From Fasciola hepatica (taxonomy: Eukaryota; Platyhelminthes; Trematoda; Plagiorchiida; Fasciolidae), in the NCBI GenBank assembly GCA_948099385.1, contig CANUEZ040000167.1, forward strand, positions 4,439,001 to 4,503,000: DNA of 64,000 nt, read 5' to 3'. Positions within the stretch are counted from its first letter, which is position 1. Each line of letters starts with the position of its first letter. Below, piece after piece: positions 52,075 through 62,578 of the stretch. Under the pieces are notes generated by a model. It saw nothing but the letters and a program-made list of their open reading frames with translations. It was not told the origin of the DNA and did not search any database. The translations under genes and the position numbers were made by a program.

Positions 52075-52149
52075 CTGTGGACCGCGACTAAACAACTGTA
52101 GGTAAGGCTAAAGAGTTGTGCGTTTTTGACTAAATCTTGGTGGGAGAAG

Positions 52150-53730
52150 CTGTAGTTCTTTGGGTTGAACATTTACAGGAACAATTTAACTGGCCTTTAT
52201 TCACAAATGCAACCAGTAGCACGATGGTTAGAGTTCTGGATATAGATACCAATCCTCCGTCAGAAGCGGCCGTTCTTCGTGAGATATGCTACTTGGACGA
52301 CATACAGCGGTTAAATTTAATGGGTGGCCTCCATCTACTTTCAAAGACACTGGCTCAGCGATGTCACTGGGGTTGACAAAACTCCTCAGTTTGATATGAG
52401 CAAAGGAGCAAAATCCAGAGTGAGTGTGAACCGGTGTTCGTACCGATTTATAAGAAATTCGACAGGTCCTCCTGTGAAAATCACAGGGGAATAAGTCTCA
52501 TTAGCATTGCATTCAAACTGCTCATCAGTAATTTTTTCCACCACTTATCTAATGCGCACGGATATCGTTCGCGGGTGAATTCAGCTGGGTCTAGATCTGG
52601 TCGAGATTGCGTTGATCACATTGTCACTCTTCGACAACTTTTCGAGCATAGGCGTGCCTCCCTTTAGGTCCATATCTCCGTTTTTCTTGATCTGGAAGCG
52701 GCATTCGACTCAATCGGCCGACTAGTTTTCTGACACTGCCTCTTGCTGGAGGATGGGCCAGAGAAATTTATTTTTACCATAAAATCCCTGTACGTTAACA
52801 GCTGAATCCGAGATCATCACGAATAGTGGTGTACATTAGGGTTGCCCCTTTCCCATTGTCCTCTTCAGATTTCCGGTTGATATGGTCCTAGAGACCGCGC
52901 ATTTGTCAGACGAGGATAGTGGCACTGAACTTTTCCCGGGTGGAAGAGTGTCACACCTTGAACATGCGGACGTCATAGTTCTTCTCAGTGAAGATCCAGG
53001 TAAGTTGCAAACATTTTTCGGACAGCTTGAATAATTGCGTAACAATGTTCGGTATGCGTGTTGCACCTTCAAAGAGCGAGATGCTGTTGTAGGGTTGGGT
53101 TGGTCCAACAGCAAACCTCTCAGTATCAGGGAAACTATAGACCAGGTACACAAGTACCGTTATCTGGGCAACTGCATATCACCAAGAGGTCGGGTATCGG
53201 ATGAAGTGCCTCCGCGTATACAGAAAGCTTGTTTGGGATTTCCTAACCTAAGTCGTCTGTGGCGTCAACATGACATCTGTTTATCTATCAAGGGTCGGAT
53301 GTCCATCACAGCAGCCAGGCCACTTGTTCTGTATGGTTCAGAAATATGGCCACTGCGGGTGGAGAATATACGAAGATTGTCGGTATTCGAACACCGATTT
53401 CTTTGTAGCACTGTTCGAATGTGGTGGGAATACCACGTCAGCAATACTGCGGTTCGGTGCAGAGTATCACGCACGTTAACCAAGTCGTTAGATGAATAAC
53501 ACTAAAGGTCACCAGGCTAAGGTGGTTGGGACACGTGGTGCGGATGATCCCGAATAGGATTCCTCACAGTGCAATGTTCGCTGGGGCACGTAATGGCTGG
53601 AAGATGAGTAAGAGTGGTCAGTCAATGATATGGAAGAAAGGTATGAAATGCCCGGCCAGTGGACTTGGCCGTGTAGGGTGCATTGGACGTCCAGGGCGGG
53701 GTACAAGAGAACCCCTCAAGATGTGTTAGA
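52150..53730 (+). pseudogene. RTE4-type RT and C-terminal region
   Basis: Motifs: FVPIYKKFDRSSCENHRGIS (52434), SGRDCVDHIVTLRQLFEHRR, SVFLDLEAAFDSI-like palm motif in a broken frame, LEHADVIVLLSEDPGKLQTF where the catalytic box is HADV instead of YADD (about 52956-52970), YRYLGNCISPRGRVSDEVPP, LSRLWRQHDICLSIKGRMSI and MWWEYHVSNTAVRCRV. The last part (53526-53729) has MGHVVRMIPNRIPHSAMF and GQSMIWKKGMKCPAS. Both box changes and several stops inactivate it. Confidence 0.78.
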
Positions 53731-53896
53731 CTGTGTATTCCGTGTGGCTACTAGAGCGCTCTTTTATTTCCCCACACCTGTAGGTCCACCTACTTCCCAC
53801 CTTGTATATTCATTCTTTCTCTGGTACAACATGGTTGGAAAAGCAGAAGTCAGTGGGGCTCGCCCTCCTATTTAGCGTTGTACGGTGATGATGTCA

Positions 53897-54655
53897 AATC
53901 ATATTCGTCAGAGATTACTGGAAGAGAATTTAGATCTCAAAACTACTTATGATATTGCAAGACAACTGAAATAAAGCTCAGAAGCAATCAATGGTATATG
54001 CTGTTGACCCCTCGCCTTCGTATTCCCTATGACAATAACACGTCTGTTAACTCTGCTTCAGCTGACAACCCTGTTCTTACAACCGCAAGTTTCCGTCATT
54101 TTGTGGCCTCATTCGATATCCCAGAACAAACTGTCCGACCCGAGACGCACTGTGCAAATCTTGCCGATATTCGTCTGAGGTAAAAACGGTAGTCAAGGCA
54201 ATATATTGCCTCGAATACCAATTCTCTCTTATCTGCTGTCACTTTTGTTATTGTTACCGGGCTGTCCCTCTAATGCTGTAATCAACACAGCAGTCAATGA
54301 CCTCCTCTGCATGTACTTACTGACACTGCGAATTCTTCGAGTTGTATCTCAAAATGTTATTGATGAACACCGCCGGCCAAACATTCCATCACGACAATGA
54401 GTTACAATGGCTTCGGCATGATTTTCTAGTCTTTCTTGCGGTCATCTTTACTCTTCTATCCAGTATAAGGACAGTCGTTACGATCATGTAAAACTATCGG
54501 TCCCTTCCCGACTTACGCACGGACGGCAGACGGTATTGCCGTCGCCCGGGGGAGAACCACCGTATTTCCTACTAGAGCCTTATGTGGTTCGCCGCTCCAA
54601 GACCCAGGGTCAGGCTACCGGTTTCGCAAAAGAAACTCATGAAATTCACAGCCCA
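53897..54655 (+). other. Possible Gag remnant and unassigned sequence
   Basis: 53900-53975 reads HIRQRLLEENLDLKTTYDIARQL, which resembles the segment before the zinc knuckle in Gypsy Gag proteins of this type. No knuckle follows. The remainder is unassigned, apart from a short SINE-like copy at 54560-54620. Confidence 0.35.
54560..54620 (-). repeat. SINE-like dispersed repeat, partial copy E
   Basis: On the plus strand CTTATGTGGTTCGCCGCTCC, AAGACCCAGGGTCAGGCTAC and CGGTTTC align with the reverse complement of the middle of copies A-C (ACCGGCAACCAGACCCTGAG...ACCACATAA). Confidence 0.5.
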
Positions 54656-54659
54656 CACA

Positions 54660-55345
54660 AAGTCATCGCCCAAGTCTACTCAAGATACACAACAGGGAAA
54701 AATTCTAGTTCCCACCAACATTCGCGGTTCGGACCACAATATTAATTCTGTGCATCATTTTATCCAATCTTCCTGTCCTCTTGCCTTATTCTTGACTGAG
54801 ACGTAAGTCCCTTCCTCGTCGGATACTACTCATCTTTAGTTTCCGAACTACTTTTTCACTCTTCATTTTCATCTAAAGTTGGTGTCTGCGCTTACATCCA
54901 CCAGCCAGCCACTACCTCTCGTATCCCTCGCCTGCACTTTGCCAATAGCGAGTTCCAGCTGGTGTGGCTGAAGCTCCGGTCCCCTTCTCTTAACCACTAA
55001 TTCTATACAGTTTATCGCTCTCCTAACAGTATCGATTCTTCAATTTTGGATTTATTGTCTTCTGGCTTTGAGAACTTATTCGCATCAAACCCCAATTGTC
55101 AAGTTACCATTCTTGGTGGCTTTAATGTCCACAATAAGAACTAGCTTTTGCACTCTTCTAACACTACGGCTGAGGCGCGAAGCCGAAGCTTTCGCTTTAG
55201 TCAACGATCTAAGTCAACTCGTTGACTTCTCCACAAGTATTCCCGATCAGGCTGGCGACTGCGCACATAATCTTTATTTTCTTGTCATATTCTTCCTCTC
55301 CTTATTCCCAGATATCACCTTCTTTCCTATACTTAACTCATCAGA
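54660..55345 (+). pseudogene. Jockey-like non-LTR element, endonuclease fragment
   Basis: Opening NIRGSDHNINSVHHFIQSSC, ALFLTET (catalytic Glu), VGVCAYIHQPATTS, LVWLKLRSPSLNH, YTVYRSPNSIDSSILDLLSS and VTILGGFNVHNKN (GDFNVH with Asp changed to Gly), then AFALVNDLSQLVDFSTSIPD and QAGDCAHNL. An APE-type endonuclease of the Jockey-like family whose C-terminal RT pieces occur at 47506 and 59230 on the other strand. Frames break at about 54800, 55000 and 55140; it stops before the RT. Confidence 0.75.
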
Positions 55346-55589
55346 CAACTGTCTTATCTCCTCCATCACCTTTCCTCGCCTTCATCATCATCATCATCAT
55401 CGTACAGCGTTAAACAGTAGGGCAAGCCACACTGACCACTGCCTTTCTCACCATCTTGCACGTTGAATTAGAAAGTATGAATATACAAGATGGACACGCA
55501 CTGGGCCTACACGGGTGGGGATAGGAAAGAATGCCCTAGTAGCCAACACACGGAATACACAGTCTAACTGTACAAACGCACATCGATCA

Positions 55590-57412
55590 GTCATTTTGAT
55601 TCGACAAAAAGCGACTACACGATCGCCACTGGTCGCGGTTCGCTCCCATATCCTTCAGTGTGTCCAGCCAACTGGTAGACGGATCTTTTGGACCCCAACC
55701 ACGAAGAACTAAGTCACTTACTTTTCCTAAGTCTGCTGTACATTTTCTCATTCCTCGCTGCCACGTCATCTGTTGACCTCCACGTGGTTTTTTCCACTCC
55801 CTAGGAGGAGCGGAGAATAGGACACGGTATGGTAGATGTGTGTTTGCCATACGAACACGTGTCCCAACCAACGAAGTCTACTAAGTCGGATACGCTGTGA
55901 CAAAACGTTCTCTGAATTAGTACCCAATACTCGCTTTCTTACCTCATCGTTGCTTACTCGGCTATTCCACCCAATCCTAGCGATACTACGTAAACATCGA
56001 TGGTCGAAAACCTCAAGACGACGAATATCTTCAGCACGCAGACTCCAAGTTTCGCAACCATACAACAAAACTGAACGCACTGCAGCACAGTATATACGTC
56101 CTTTCAACTACAGTGAAATATCACATCGACGCCACAAGTGCTTCAGTCCAGCGTACGCCGCTCGAGCCTTGGATATCCGCATACTCAACTCTACTACTGT
56201 GCTCCCATCCGTCGTCACGCAGCTACCGAGGTGGGTGAAGTGGTCAACAACTGACAGCACCTCCCCATCGAGCATCAACCTCGGAATCGTTGACGTCCCG
56301 TCTTGTAACATCACCTTACACTTTGAAGGTGCAAAGCGCATGCCGAATGGAGCTACAGCTCTTGCGAGATTGTCTAGTGCACGTTGAGCATGTTCCGTGC
56401 ATTCGAACAAGCAGACAACGTCGTCTGCCTACACTAGATCACACAGCTTTCCACTATTTCCTAGTTCAACGCCTACATCCTGAAGATTTTGCACTGCACT
56501 CTCCATTTTTTCGTCCATGACGAAGTTGAACAGGAATGGAGACATGGGACATCCCTGTCGAACACCACTGGTCGTTTCGAACCGACCGGATAGTTCACCA
56601 TAAACCCTAACGCGGCCAGAAGTATGAGAATACAATGATTTCAGTAGGTTCACGAACTTCTGGGGCATACCTTTTCGATGAAGAGTACTGAAAAGCGATG
56701 TTCGATCAACTGAATCATAAGCCCCTGTCAGGTCTATTAAAACCATTACGGTCTGTCGGCGGTGCGTGTGACACATTTCAAGTAATCCGCGAAGAGTAAA
56801 AATCTGGTCGATGCATCCCCGACCTGGACGGAATCCAGCCTGTCCTTCGCGGGGGTTCCTCTCGCGAGTGGGCGTATAACGGTGCAGTAGAATCGAGGCT
56901 AACACTTTGGTGACTATTGGAATCAAGATAATCGCACGGTGATTACTGCAGTCATTGCGTATTCCCTTCTTGAAGATGGGAACAATCAAGGACTCGCTCC
57001 ATATTAACGGAATACGCTCCTCCTTTCAAATGTCACGGAGCAAAGCGGTAAGTGATCTTAACAACGCCCCACCACCCAGCCTGAAAAGAACTGAAGGAAG
57101 TTCGTCGGGACCTGTTGTTTTACCCCGCCTCAGTAATCGAATACATGACTCTACTTCTACTCCCGATGGGGGCTCAAGTGATACCACCCAAGGAGTCGCA
57201 GTTGTTGACACGGGAGTAACTACAGTAGCGTGCGGCCAGCTAAACTGTTCCTTGAAGTACTCGGCCCATCGGTCAAGCCTTTGCTGTTTATTATGGATGG
57301 GTTCTCCATTTCTATCCCAAATAGTCTCACTGACCTGAGTTCGCGGTCCACCGGTGTCACGAATAATTTTGAACAGTCTTTGACTGTTACCTGAAGCAGC
57401 TGCCACTTCCAT
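55590..57412 (-). pseudogene. RTE2 copy 2 RT and C-terminal region
   Basis: Frames: EVAAASGNSQRLFKIIRDTG to the RDI stop (57026); LIVPIFKKGIRNDC...GQAGFRPGRGCIDQIFTLRG and VMVLIDLTGAYDSVDRTSLF, RQGCPMSPFLFNFVMDEK to TAG at the catalytic Tyr codon (56429-56431 on the plus strand); then HAQRALDNLARAVAPFGMRF; then a stop near 56108; then [40 protein letters not shown] and [20 protein letters not shown]. It keeps LRAED where copy 1 has the RTE1-like SCAEY, and keeps the palm frame that copy 1 has shifted near 21950. Confidence 0.82.
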
Positions 57413-57512
57413 TTCTTCGGCTACTTTGACCCACCAATTTTCTCGATCATTCTTAGGATTTTCTGTAACTTGCCTTTCTCCGCATTTTGTTCATTTCCTT
57501 ACAGTTCAAGAG

Positions 57513-58907
57513 CTAAAGCTTTTGCTCCATTAGACTCAAAGACTCTTGCGAGATCCAATGTTCTTGATGGACAACGGATCTAGGACCACAGGCAAAACCT
57601 GCTGCAAAGTGCATCGCCTGTTTGATGTGAGCCCAATGCTCATCTACATTACTGTTCATCGTAGATCCTAGCTCATGTCCTAACTTCTGCTCATAACGGG
57701 TGCGTACTTCTGGATCACACAAACGTTGCACGGCTAATCGGCTTTGCAGTTTGCGACCATGACCATGGAGCTGGAGAGATAATCGCATTAAAACTAAGGC
57801 ATGGTCCGACTCTACATACGTGGACCAGTAAGATCTACAGTTCGGAACAGAACTGTGCCATCGGTAGCTTACGGCGATATGATCAATTTGACTCAAAGTA
57901 CCTGTAGAGTTAGAGCGCCATGTCGCTGTGCGACGCGAGCTGTGTCGGAAATTTGTCCTAGACAAGAACAATCGATTGTCTGCACAAAATTGGAGAATTC
58001 TATCCCCGTCATCTGTGCGCTGAGTGGGTAAGGCAGAACAACCACCAAAACAAGCTTCTGACACACTAAGTTTGCCAACTTGTGCACTGAGGTCACCAGC
58101 TAGCATCGCAATGTCAGAACCCTTAGTGCTGCGAACGAGAGTGGTGAGTTCATCATAGAAATCATCTTTCTGCAAGTCTGAGCTGCAGTCCGTTGGGGCG
58201 TACGCCGAGATCACAAACAAATAGCGTTTAACACAACTATCCTTTCGTACGCCAACTGACCCCTGGAGTCTCACAGCACATAAACGACTGTTAACAGGGA
58301 TCCAGTCCAAAAGGGCAGCTTCAGCCTTGTCAGTCAAGACTATTCCTACACCACGTTGACCCGTAGCTCGAGCTGCTTCGTCTCCTGAAGTGCGCAGTAT
58401 ATACCTCGATGAGATACCAGGAGCAGTTAGTTGAATCACACTGCTCGAATCCTGGATGCGCGTTTCACTTAAGCAGCAGACATCAATCTTCAGAGAATCT
58501 AATGTGAGGGCTAGGCACGCCTGCTGACCGGCCTGCATGGGTGTACGCACGTTGAACGAGCCGAGATTCAGAGGCTGACGGGACTTGAGAAAATGTGAGT
58601 TACCAGACAGAGGAGTATTCCCGACACTATTTGACAGTGAATCGTTGCGAGTATCGACCGTGTTATCAATGGGAGCATTATGAGTGGATAGATAGGGCAA
58701 AGAGGGGTGGTTAGGGACAGAAGACAAAATTTGAATAAAAGAGAGGGAACTCTGAGCAGTAGCACACTTATCATTACCCACCCCGCTCGATGCAATGGGC
58801 AGCGCGGTCCTGATTATCCTGCGCGACGACCGATGCAATATGGAATTCTTTGTATTTGTGCAGTTCATGAGAGATGTTGGACGGGTAATGCTAGGTTGTC
58901 CAGCCAC
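57513..58907 (-). CDS. RTE2 copy 2 endonuclease domain (464 codons)
   Basis: Same length and ends as the copy 1 frame: LNLGSFNVRTPMQAGQQACL, CLSETRIQDSSSVIQLTAPG, SAYAPTDCSSDLQKDDFYDE, GDLSAQVG (conserved Asn replaced by Ser), FRHSSRRTATWRSNSTGTLS, QIDHIAVSYRW and ESDHALVLMRL. It differs from copy 1 at scattered residues only (for example SYRWHSSVPN for NYRRRSSVQN). Ends at the same TAG. Fold residues other than the Asn are kept. Confidence 0.75.
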   Translation of the reverse strand: MAGQPSITRPTSLMNCTNTKNSILHRSSRRIIRTALPIASSGVGNDKCATAQSSLSFIQILSSVPNHPSLPYLSTHNAPIDNTVDTRNDSLSNSVGNTPLSGNSHFLKSRQPLNLGSFNVRTPMQAGQQACLALTLDSLKIDVCCLSETRIQDSSSVIQLTAPGISSRYILRTSGDEAARATGQRGVGIVLTDKAEAALLDWIPVNSRLCAVRLQGSVGVRKDSCVKRYLFVISAYAPTDCSSDLQKDDFYDELTTLVRSTKGSDIAMLAGDLSAQVGKLSVSEACFGGCSALPTQRTDDGDRILQFCADNRLFLSRTNFRHSSRRTATWRSNSTGTLSQIDHIAVSYRWHSSVPNCRSYWSTYVESDHALVLMRLSLQLHGHGRKLQSRLAVQRLCDPEVRTRYEQKLGHELGSTMNSNVDEHWAHIKQAMHFAAGFACGPRSVVHQEHWISQESLSLMEQKL

Positions 58908-58990
58908 AAATCGGGAGAACGATTAGGGTCTTCATCCAAAGCCTTTAGTTCTAACAAAATGCTGGTGAGCATAGTGTTGTACGCTTCATA

Positions 58991-59229
58991 CGCCACCCGT
59001 GGTTGATCTGGAATTAGGGTTTAGCCATCTCCCCTAGACTGACTATCAGCCAGCCAGTCAACCCGATGGGGAGCGCCAAGCATTCGCTTTCGTCCTCTCA
59101 CTTGAGGGAGAACACCTCCGGCACGAGAGGGCAATGAATAGGACTTCTTCAGCACAGGCTGTGTTAGACTCACGGTCATTTGGGAGCATTTCGAGAGGCG
59201 TTCAGGACGACTAGCCACCTCGGAACCTG
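58991..59229 (-). other. RTE2 copy 2 upstream leader with short ORF
   Basis: A 65-codon minus-strand frame (59021-59218) reads QMTVSLTQPVLKKSYSLPSR, GGVLPQVRGRKRM and GAPHRVDWLADSQSRGDG and continues past its stop into PDQPRVAYEAYNTMLTSI. Possibly the 5' leader or a short ORF1 of RTE2; copy 1 has different sequence here. Confidence 0.4.
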
Positions 59230-59935
59230 ATACACCCTGTTGCTAGACTTCTGATGTTTCTTCCTCCGTTTCGGACTTTACTGGGACTGTTCTTTAGGGC
59301 ATGCTTCTTTTCATTTCGCACTTTCCCTAACCCGGTAAACTACGTTCTCTTAATTGGTTTACCCACGCCTGTAATCGCGGTGTGCCTAAAGAGCTTTTTT
59401 ATTATACGTTAAGTGAATTGCAGCATAAGGGGAAAACTCATAATCGAAAGACGCTAGTAAAGTCGGTTCTGGGGGAACGTTCAAGTAAGAATCAACTTAT
59501 CGTTCCTCCTTTGAAAGAGGTTGTGAGTGGGTGGTAAGAGGGAAAGAGGGAGAGTGTTCCATAGTATAACGGTTCGGGAAAGGACTGAAAGATAGAAGTA
59601 GAACATCTAGTGACAGAAATTTGATAGGGATGACTAGATGCCTGGGTACGTGATGGTCGGGAAAATGTTTAGGAGAGAGGAACTTCCGAAGCAAGCTCAG
59701 AACAAAATCCAGAATAGTATCTGTATAGGAAGGACAACGAAGCGACCGCCCGATGACGGGCTACTGACGGCAGATTGGAGGTTAGAGAAGGGTCATCCAT
59801 CAGTCGGATGGCTTTTCTCTGAACCGGATCAAGAGAAAGAGAGGTATACGAAGCCCCACTTCAAACGTGACTGCATTATTCAAATGCGGGGCGGATTTGA
59901 GCTTTTTACAGCAGATGAGCCGGTGTGAGGAAGTG
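59230..59935 (-). pseudogene. Jockey-like non-LTR element, C-terminal fragment and 3' end
   Basis: Across frames from 59935 down: QIRPAFEYC-like start, SLLDPVQRKAIRLMDDPSLT, SNLPSVARHRAVASLSFLYR, YYSGFCSELASEVPLS, then LSLFPLTTHSQPLSKEER. This matches the C-terminal motif set at 47506-47994. The catalytic domain is absent. 59230-59490 is the likely 3' untranslated part. Confidence 0.65.
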
Positions 59936-60047
59936 TCTGGCGCGAAACAGAAAACCAACTTTGCGCGAAGCACGAGAGGCGAGCTGAGATATGAAAGCAG
60001 ACTAACACGGAGAAGTTATGGATGAGACAGATGAGACTTATTAGCAC

Positions 60048-60178
60048 CCCATGTGGTTGTCTATCACTCCAAGTCTCAGGGTCTGGTTGCCGGTTATTCC
60101 TAATAGTTCAGTGGACCTTTGTGGTTATGGGGCATATACCTCTTAAACAGCACTCATGCGCAGGCATGTAATAGAGAG
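60048..60178 (-). repeat. SINE-like dispersed repeat, copy C
   Basis: Minus strand: CATGCCTGCGCATGAGTGC, AACCGGCAACCAGACCCTGA, GACTTGGAGTG and ACCACATGGGG. Same family as copies A, B, D and E. Confidence 0.65.
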
Positions 60179-60385
60179 AGAATCTGTGGAATGCAACACA
60201 GCTGAATCAGAAGATGAATGGTAAAAGAATGAATGTCGTTTCGAAATGAGAGATTTTGGAGGCATTAAATGTAACTTACTTCTATGCGACTATCTCCTGC
60301 GAGAGGATAAGTCGGCTTCTTGGATGTCTCTATTGATAGCTGTCCACGCGTTCCGGTCTGCGGCAAGGTCTGCACACCGAAAAAT

Positions 60386-62566
60386 TCAGTTGCTGCGCCA
60401 GTCGCGCACTCCGAAGACCGACTGGAGGTCTAGGCAATTCATGTCTGCCTTAATAGTGCTAGCCCATGTCTTCAGTTGGCCACCAAGGCGAAATTTCCAA
60501 TCTGAGCAGGGTAGTAGGCTCCTCTTTGTAAGTTCCGTTTCAGGTCGTTGTAGGACATGACCAAGCCACTGTAGGCGACGCCGTCGGTGGAAAGAAGAAA
60601 GCCGTTCTGTGTGTTGCACTGTGTTGGCGCACAGCGAAGTTTGTGATGCGATCATACCACTTGATCTTGGCTATGCAGCGGAGGCCCCAGTGGTCGAAGC
60701 TTTCTAGCCTTTACGTGTCGTCTATTCTCGACGGCCAAGTTTCGCGGGCGTACGTAAGAATTGGGCGAATGGCAGCGCGGTACATTCGCAGCTTCGTGTG
60801 GAGGCTCATTTCGTTGTGAGACCACAATAATTTGCGGAGCTGTAAGAACGCGCTCCTTGCGCAGTCTGCACAAAGCTCAACCTCGTCCCTGACCTGACCG
60901 TTTGGCTGGATAGTAGAACTGAGGTACTTGAAGTAGTACACCTGTTCCAGATTTTCGCCACTGACGCGTATAGTGTGTTAAGCCTAGCGAAGTCGTGAAG
61001 AATTTCGTTTTTGTAGTGTTTATCTCCAGACCAATAGCTTTAGTTTCACATACTATATGGTCAAGAACCTGCTGCAGAGTTCCAGGATCCTCTTCTAGAA
61101 TGGTACTATCGTCGGCGAATTCAAGGTCTGTAGCCCAAGAGTCGTGACCAAGTTGTGTTCCACGGAAGTTGTTGCGGGCGCGACATATTACCCGGTCAAT
61201 AGCGTTGTTAAATAGGACTGGCAATAAAGGGCATTCTTGGCGGATGCCTGCGTCGACTGGGAACTCTTGAGACTCTTCGCCGTAGGTGCTGATGCGCACC
61301 TGAGTTGCCAAGTAGTATGATCTTATCAATGTGATAAACTATTTCCGGCATTCCGCCGTTTCGCAGAACGCTCCAGGGTGACTGCCCGTCAATGGAGTCG
61401 AATGCTGCCCAAAAGTCAATGAAGCACGCTGTGTTGGGTTGTTGGAATTTATAGCGGTGTTCAAGGATTCGGCATAGCGTGAAGATATGGTCAACACAGC
61501 CTCTTCCTCGACGAAAACCACACTGGTTGGAGCGTGTTCGCGCATCCCGAACGGCAACAAAGCGATTAAGCAGAATGGTCGCAAACAATTTAGCCACTTT
61601 ATCAATTAGGCTGATACCCGTGTAGTTAGCGCAGACAGTCATGTCTCCCTTTTTTGGTACAGGGAGTGGGATAGAGGTTGACCAGTCTTTAGGAAAAATT
61701 TCGGTGACCCAGATACGACGGAACAGCGTGCTTAGTGGGTTCAATAGAACAGGATCTGAAGACCTCAGGTGGTATGCCATTCTCCCCAGGTGACTTCTTG
61801 TTTGTCATGGTTTGAGCTGCGGAGGCGATTTCTGATTCGTTGGGAGGCTCGAGGTCGATCACGTATTGTTCTGTCTCCTGCTGTCGTTATACAGATGGAC
61901 TGGATGGGAGGACGATTGAGCAGCTGGCTGAAGTGTTCGATCCATCTTTGAAGCTCCCGGTCGAGACCCGATATGAGGCGGCCTCTGTCGTCACGTATCG
62001 TGGAAGGAGGAGGTTGCGCCTTCCCCGAAGAGGAGCGTGAGTCGGAAAAGCCTCCCAAAATCCTCGACAGCAGCCGCCGCCTCCATCCGGCCTGCAATTT
62101 TAGACCAATATCGTTTACGGTCGCTCCTCGCTGAGCGTGTAGCTTCTCGGTGAAGGTTATGGTAATCGGGAGTACTGAGGAGTCTCGCGTACCTAGTCTT
62201 AGCGTAGCGGTTAAGGGTTTCTGCAGAGATCCAATTTTTCTTATGCCACTTTGTATTGCCTAGCTTTTCAAGGGAAGCGCCGGAGATGGATACTTTAAGT
62301 CCCGTCCATTGCCCATCTACGCTACCGTTCTCGTCGATCGCAACTGATCTGGACAAGACCGCATTTGACAGGGCTTGAACGTTGTTCGGGATTGTTGGCT
62401 TGGAAGTATTTATTCTGCAATGAAGTCGAGATTTTCGCCGTACTGAAAGGTGAAGCTTGAGACTAACGCATACCAGTGTGTTGTCCGTGCCGTTGGCATT
62501 TCCCGTTACGCCACCCCCGTATACCCGACAGTTCTCGACAGATGATGCCCAACGAGAGCGCACCAA
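60386..62566 (-). pseudogene. RTE3 copy 2 linker, RT and C-terminus
   Basis: Linker frame 61991-62566 (VENCRVYGGGVTGNANGTDN, KKNWISAETLNRYAKTRY) and 61765-62097 (ISGLDRELQRWIEHFSQLLN). RT frame 61208-61780: IFPKDWSTSIPLPVPKKGD, CGFRRGRGCVDHIFTLCRIL, NTACFIDFWAAFDSIDGQS. Frame 60877-61329: QECPLLPVLFNNAIDRV and the intact box TDLEFADDSTILEEDPG (about 61108-61128). Thumb FKYLSSTIQPNGQVRDEVEL and tail RRRLQWLGHVLQRPETELTK follow. Frameshifts near 62000, 61300, 60940 and 60700 are the main defects; the palm residues survive. Confidence 0.82.
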
Positions 62567-62578
62567 GATGTAGCCAAT

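Larger units (their letters stand above)
50758..52149. mobile_element. Foldback-type element with long inverted repeats, inserted in RTE4
   Basis: Inverted arms pair with coordinate sum 102884: about 50810-51075 against 51809-52074 with very few differences, decaying outward to about 50760/52137. The outer part of each arm is a run of about 20-bp units, each starting GACTAAA or GCTAAA (right arm near 52045, 52064, 52085, 52107, 52128). Between the arms lie 733 bp. Long arms with subterminal repeats are known in foldback and some Mutator-like DNA transposons; that assignment is inference. I could not fix the target-site duplication. Confidence 0.7.
50545..53896 (+). mobile_element. RTE4-type element split by a foldback-type insertion
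   Basis: The left part 50580-50757 encodes the linker (WWATKCREKEKTPATGNSHN, GVTELMTEVNGILNHTHEHR). The right part resumes at about 52150 with WVEHLQEQFNWPLFTNATSS and PPSEAAVLREICYL, then RT and tail to 53730 and a 3' untranslated tail ending in GATGATG at about 53896. The 1.4-kb insert between them is the inverted-repeat element 50758-52149. The endonuclease is missing; the left limit meets a minus-strand RTE3 piece. Confidence 0.75.
55380..58990 (-). mobile_element. RTE2 copy 2 (minus strand, about 3.6 kb)
   Basis: On the minus strand: leader near 58990, endonuclease 58907-57513, RT 57412-55960, tail to 55590, 3' untranslated region and a GAT tail (CATCATCATCATCAT on plus, 55382-55398). 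The leader differs from copy 1 upstream of the word GCTTTGGATGA, matching instead the fragment at 37585. Shares the endonuclease end stop, the RDI stop and the catalytic-box TAG with copy 1. Confidence 0.88.
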
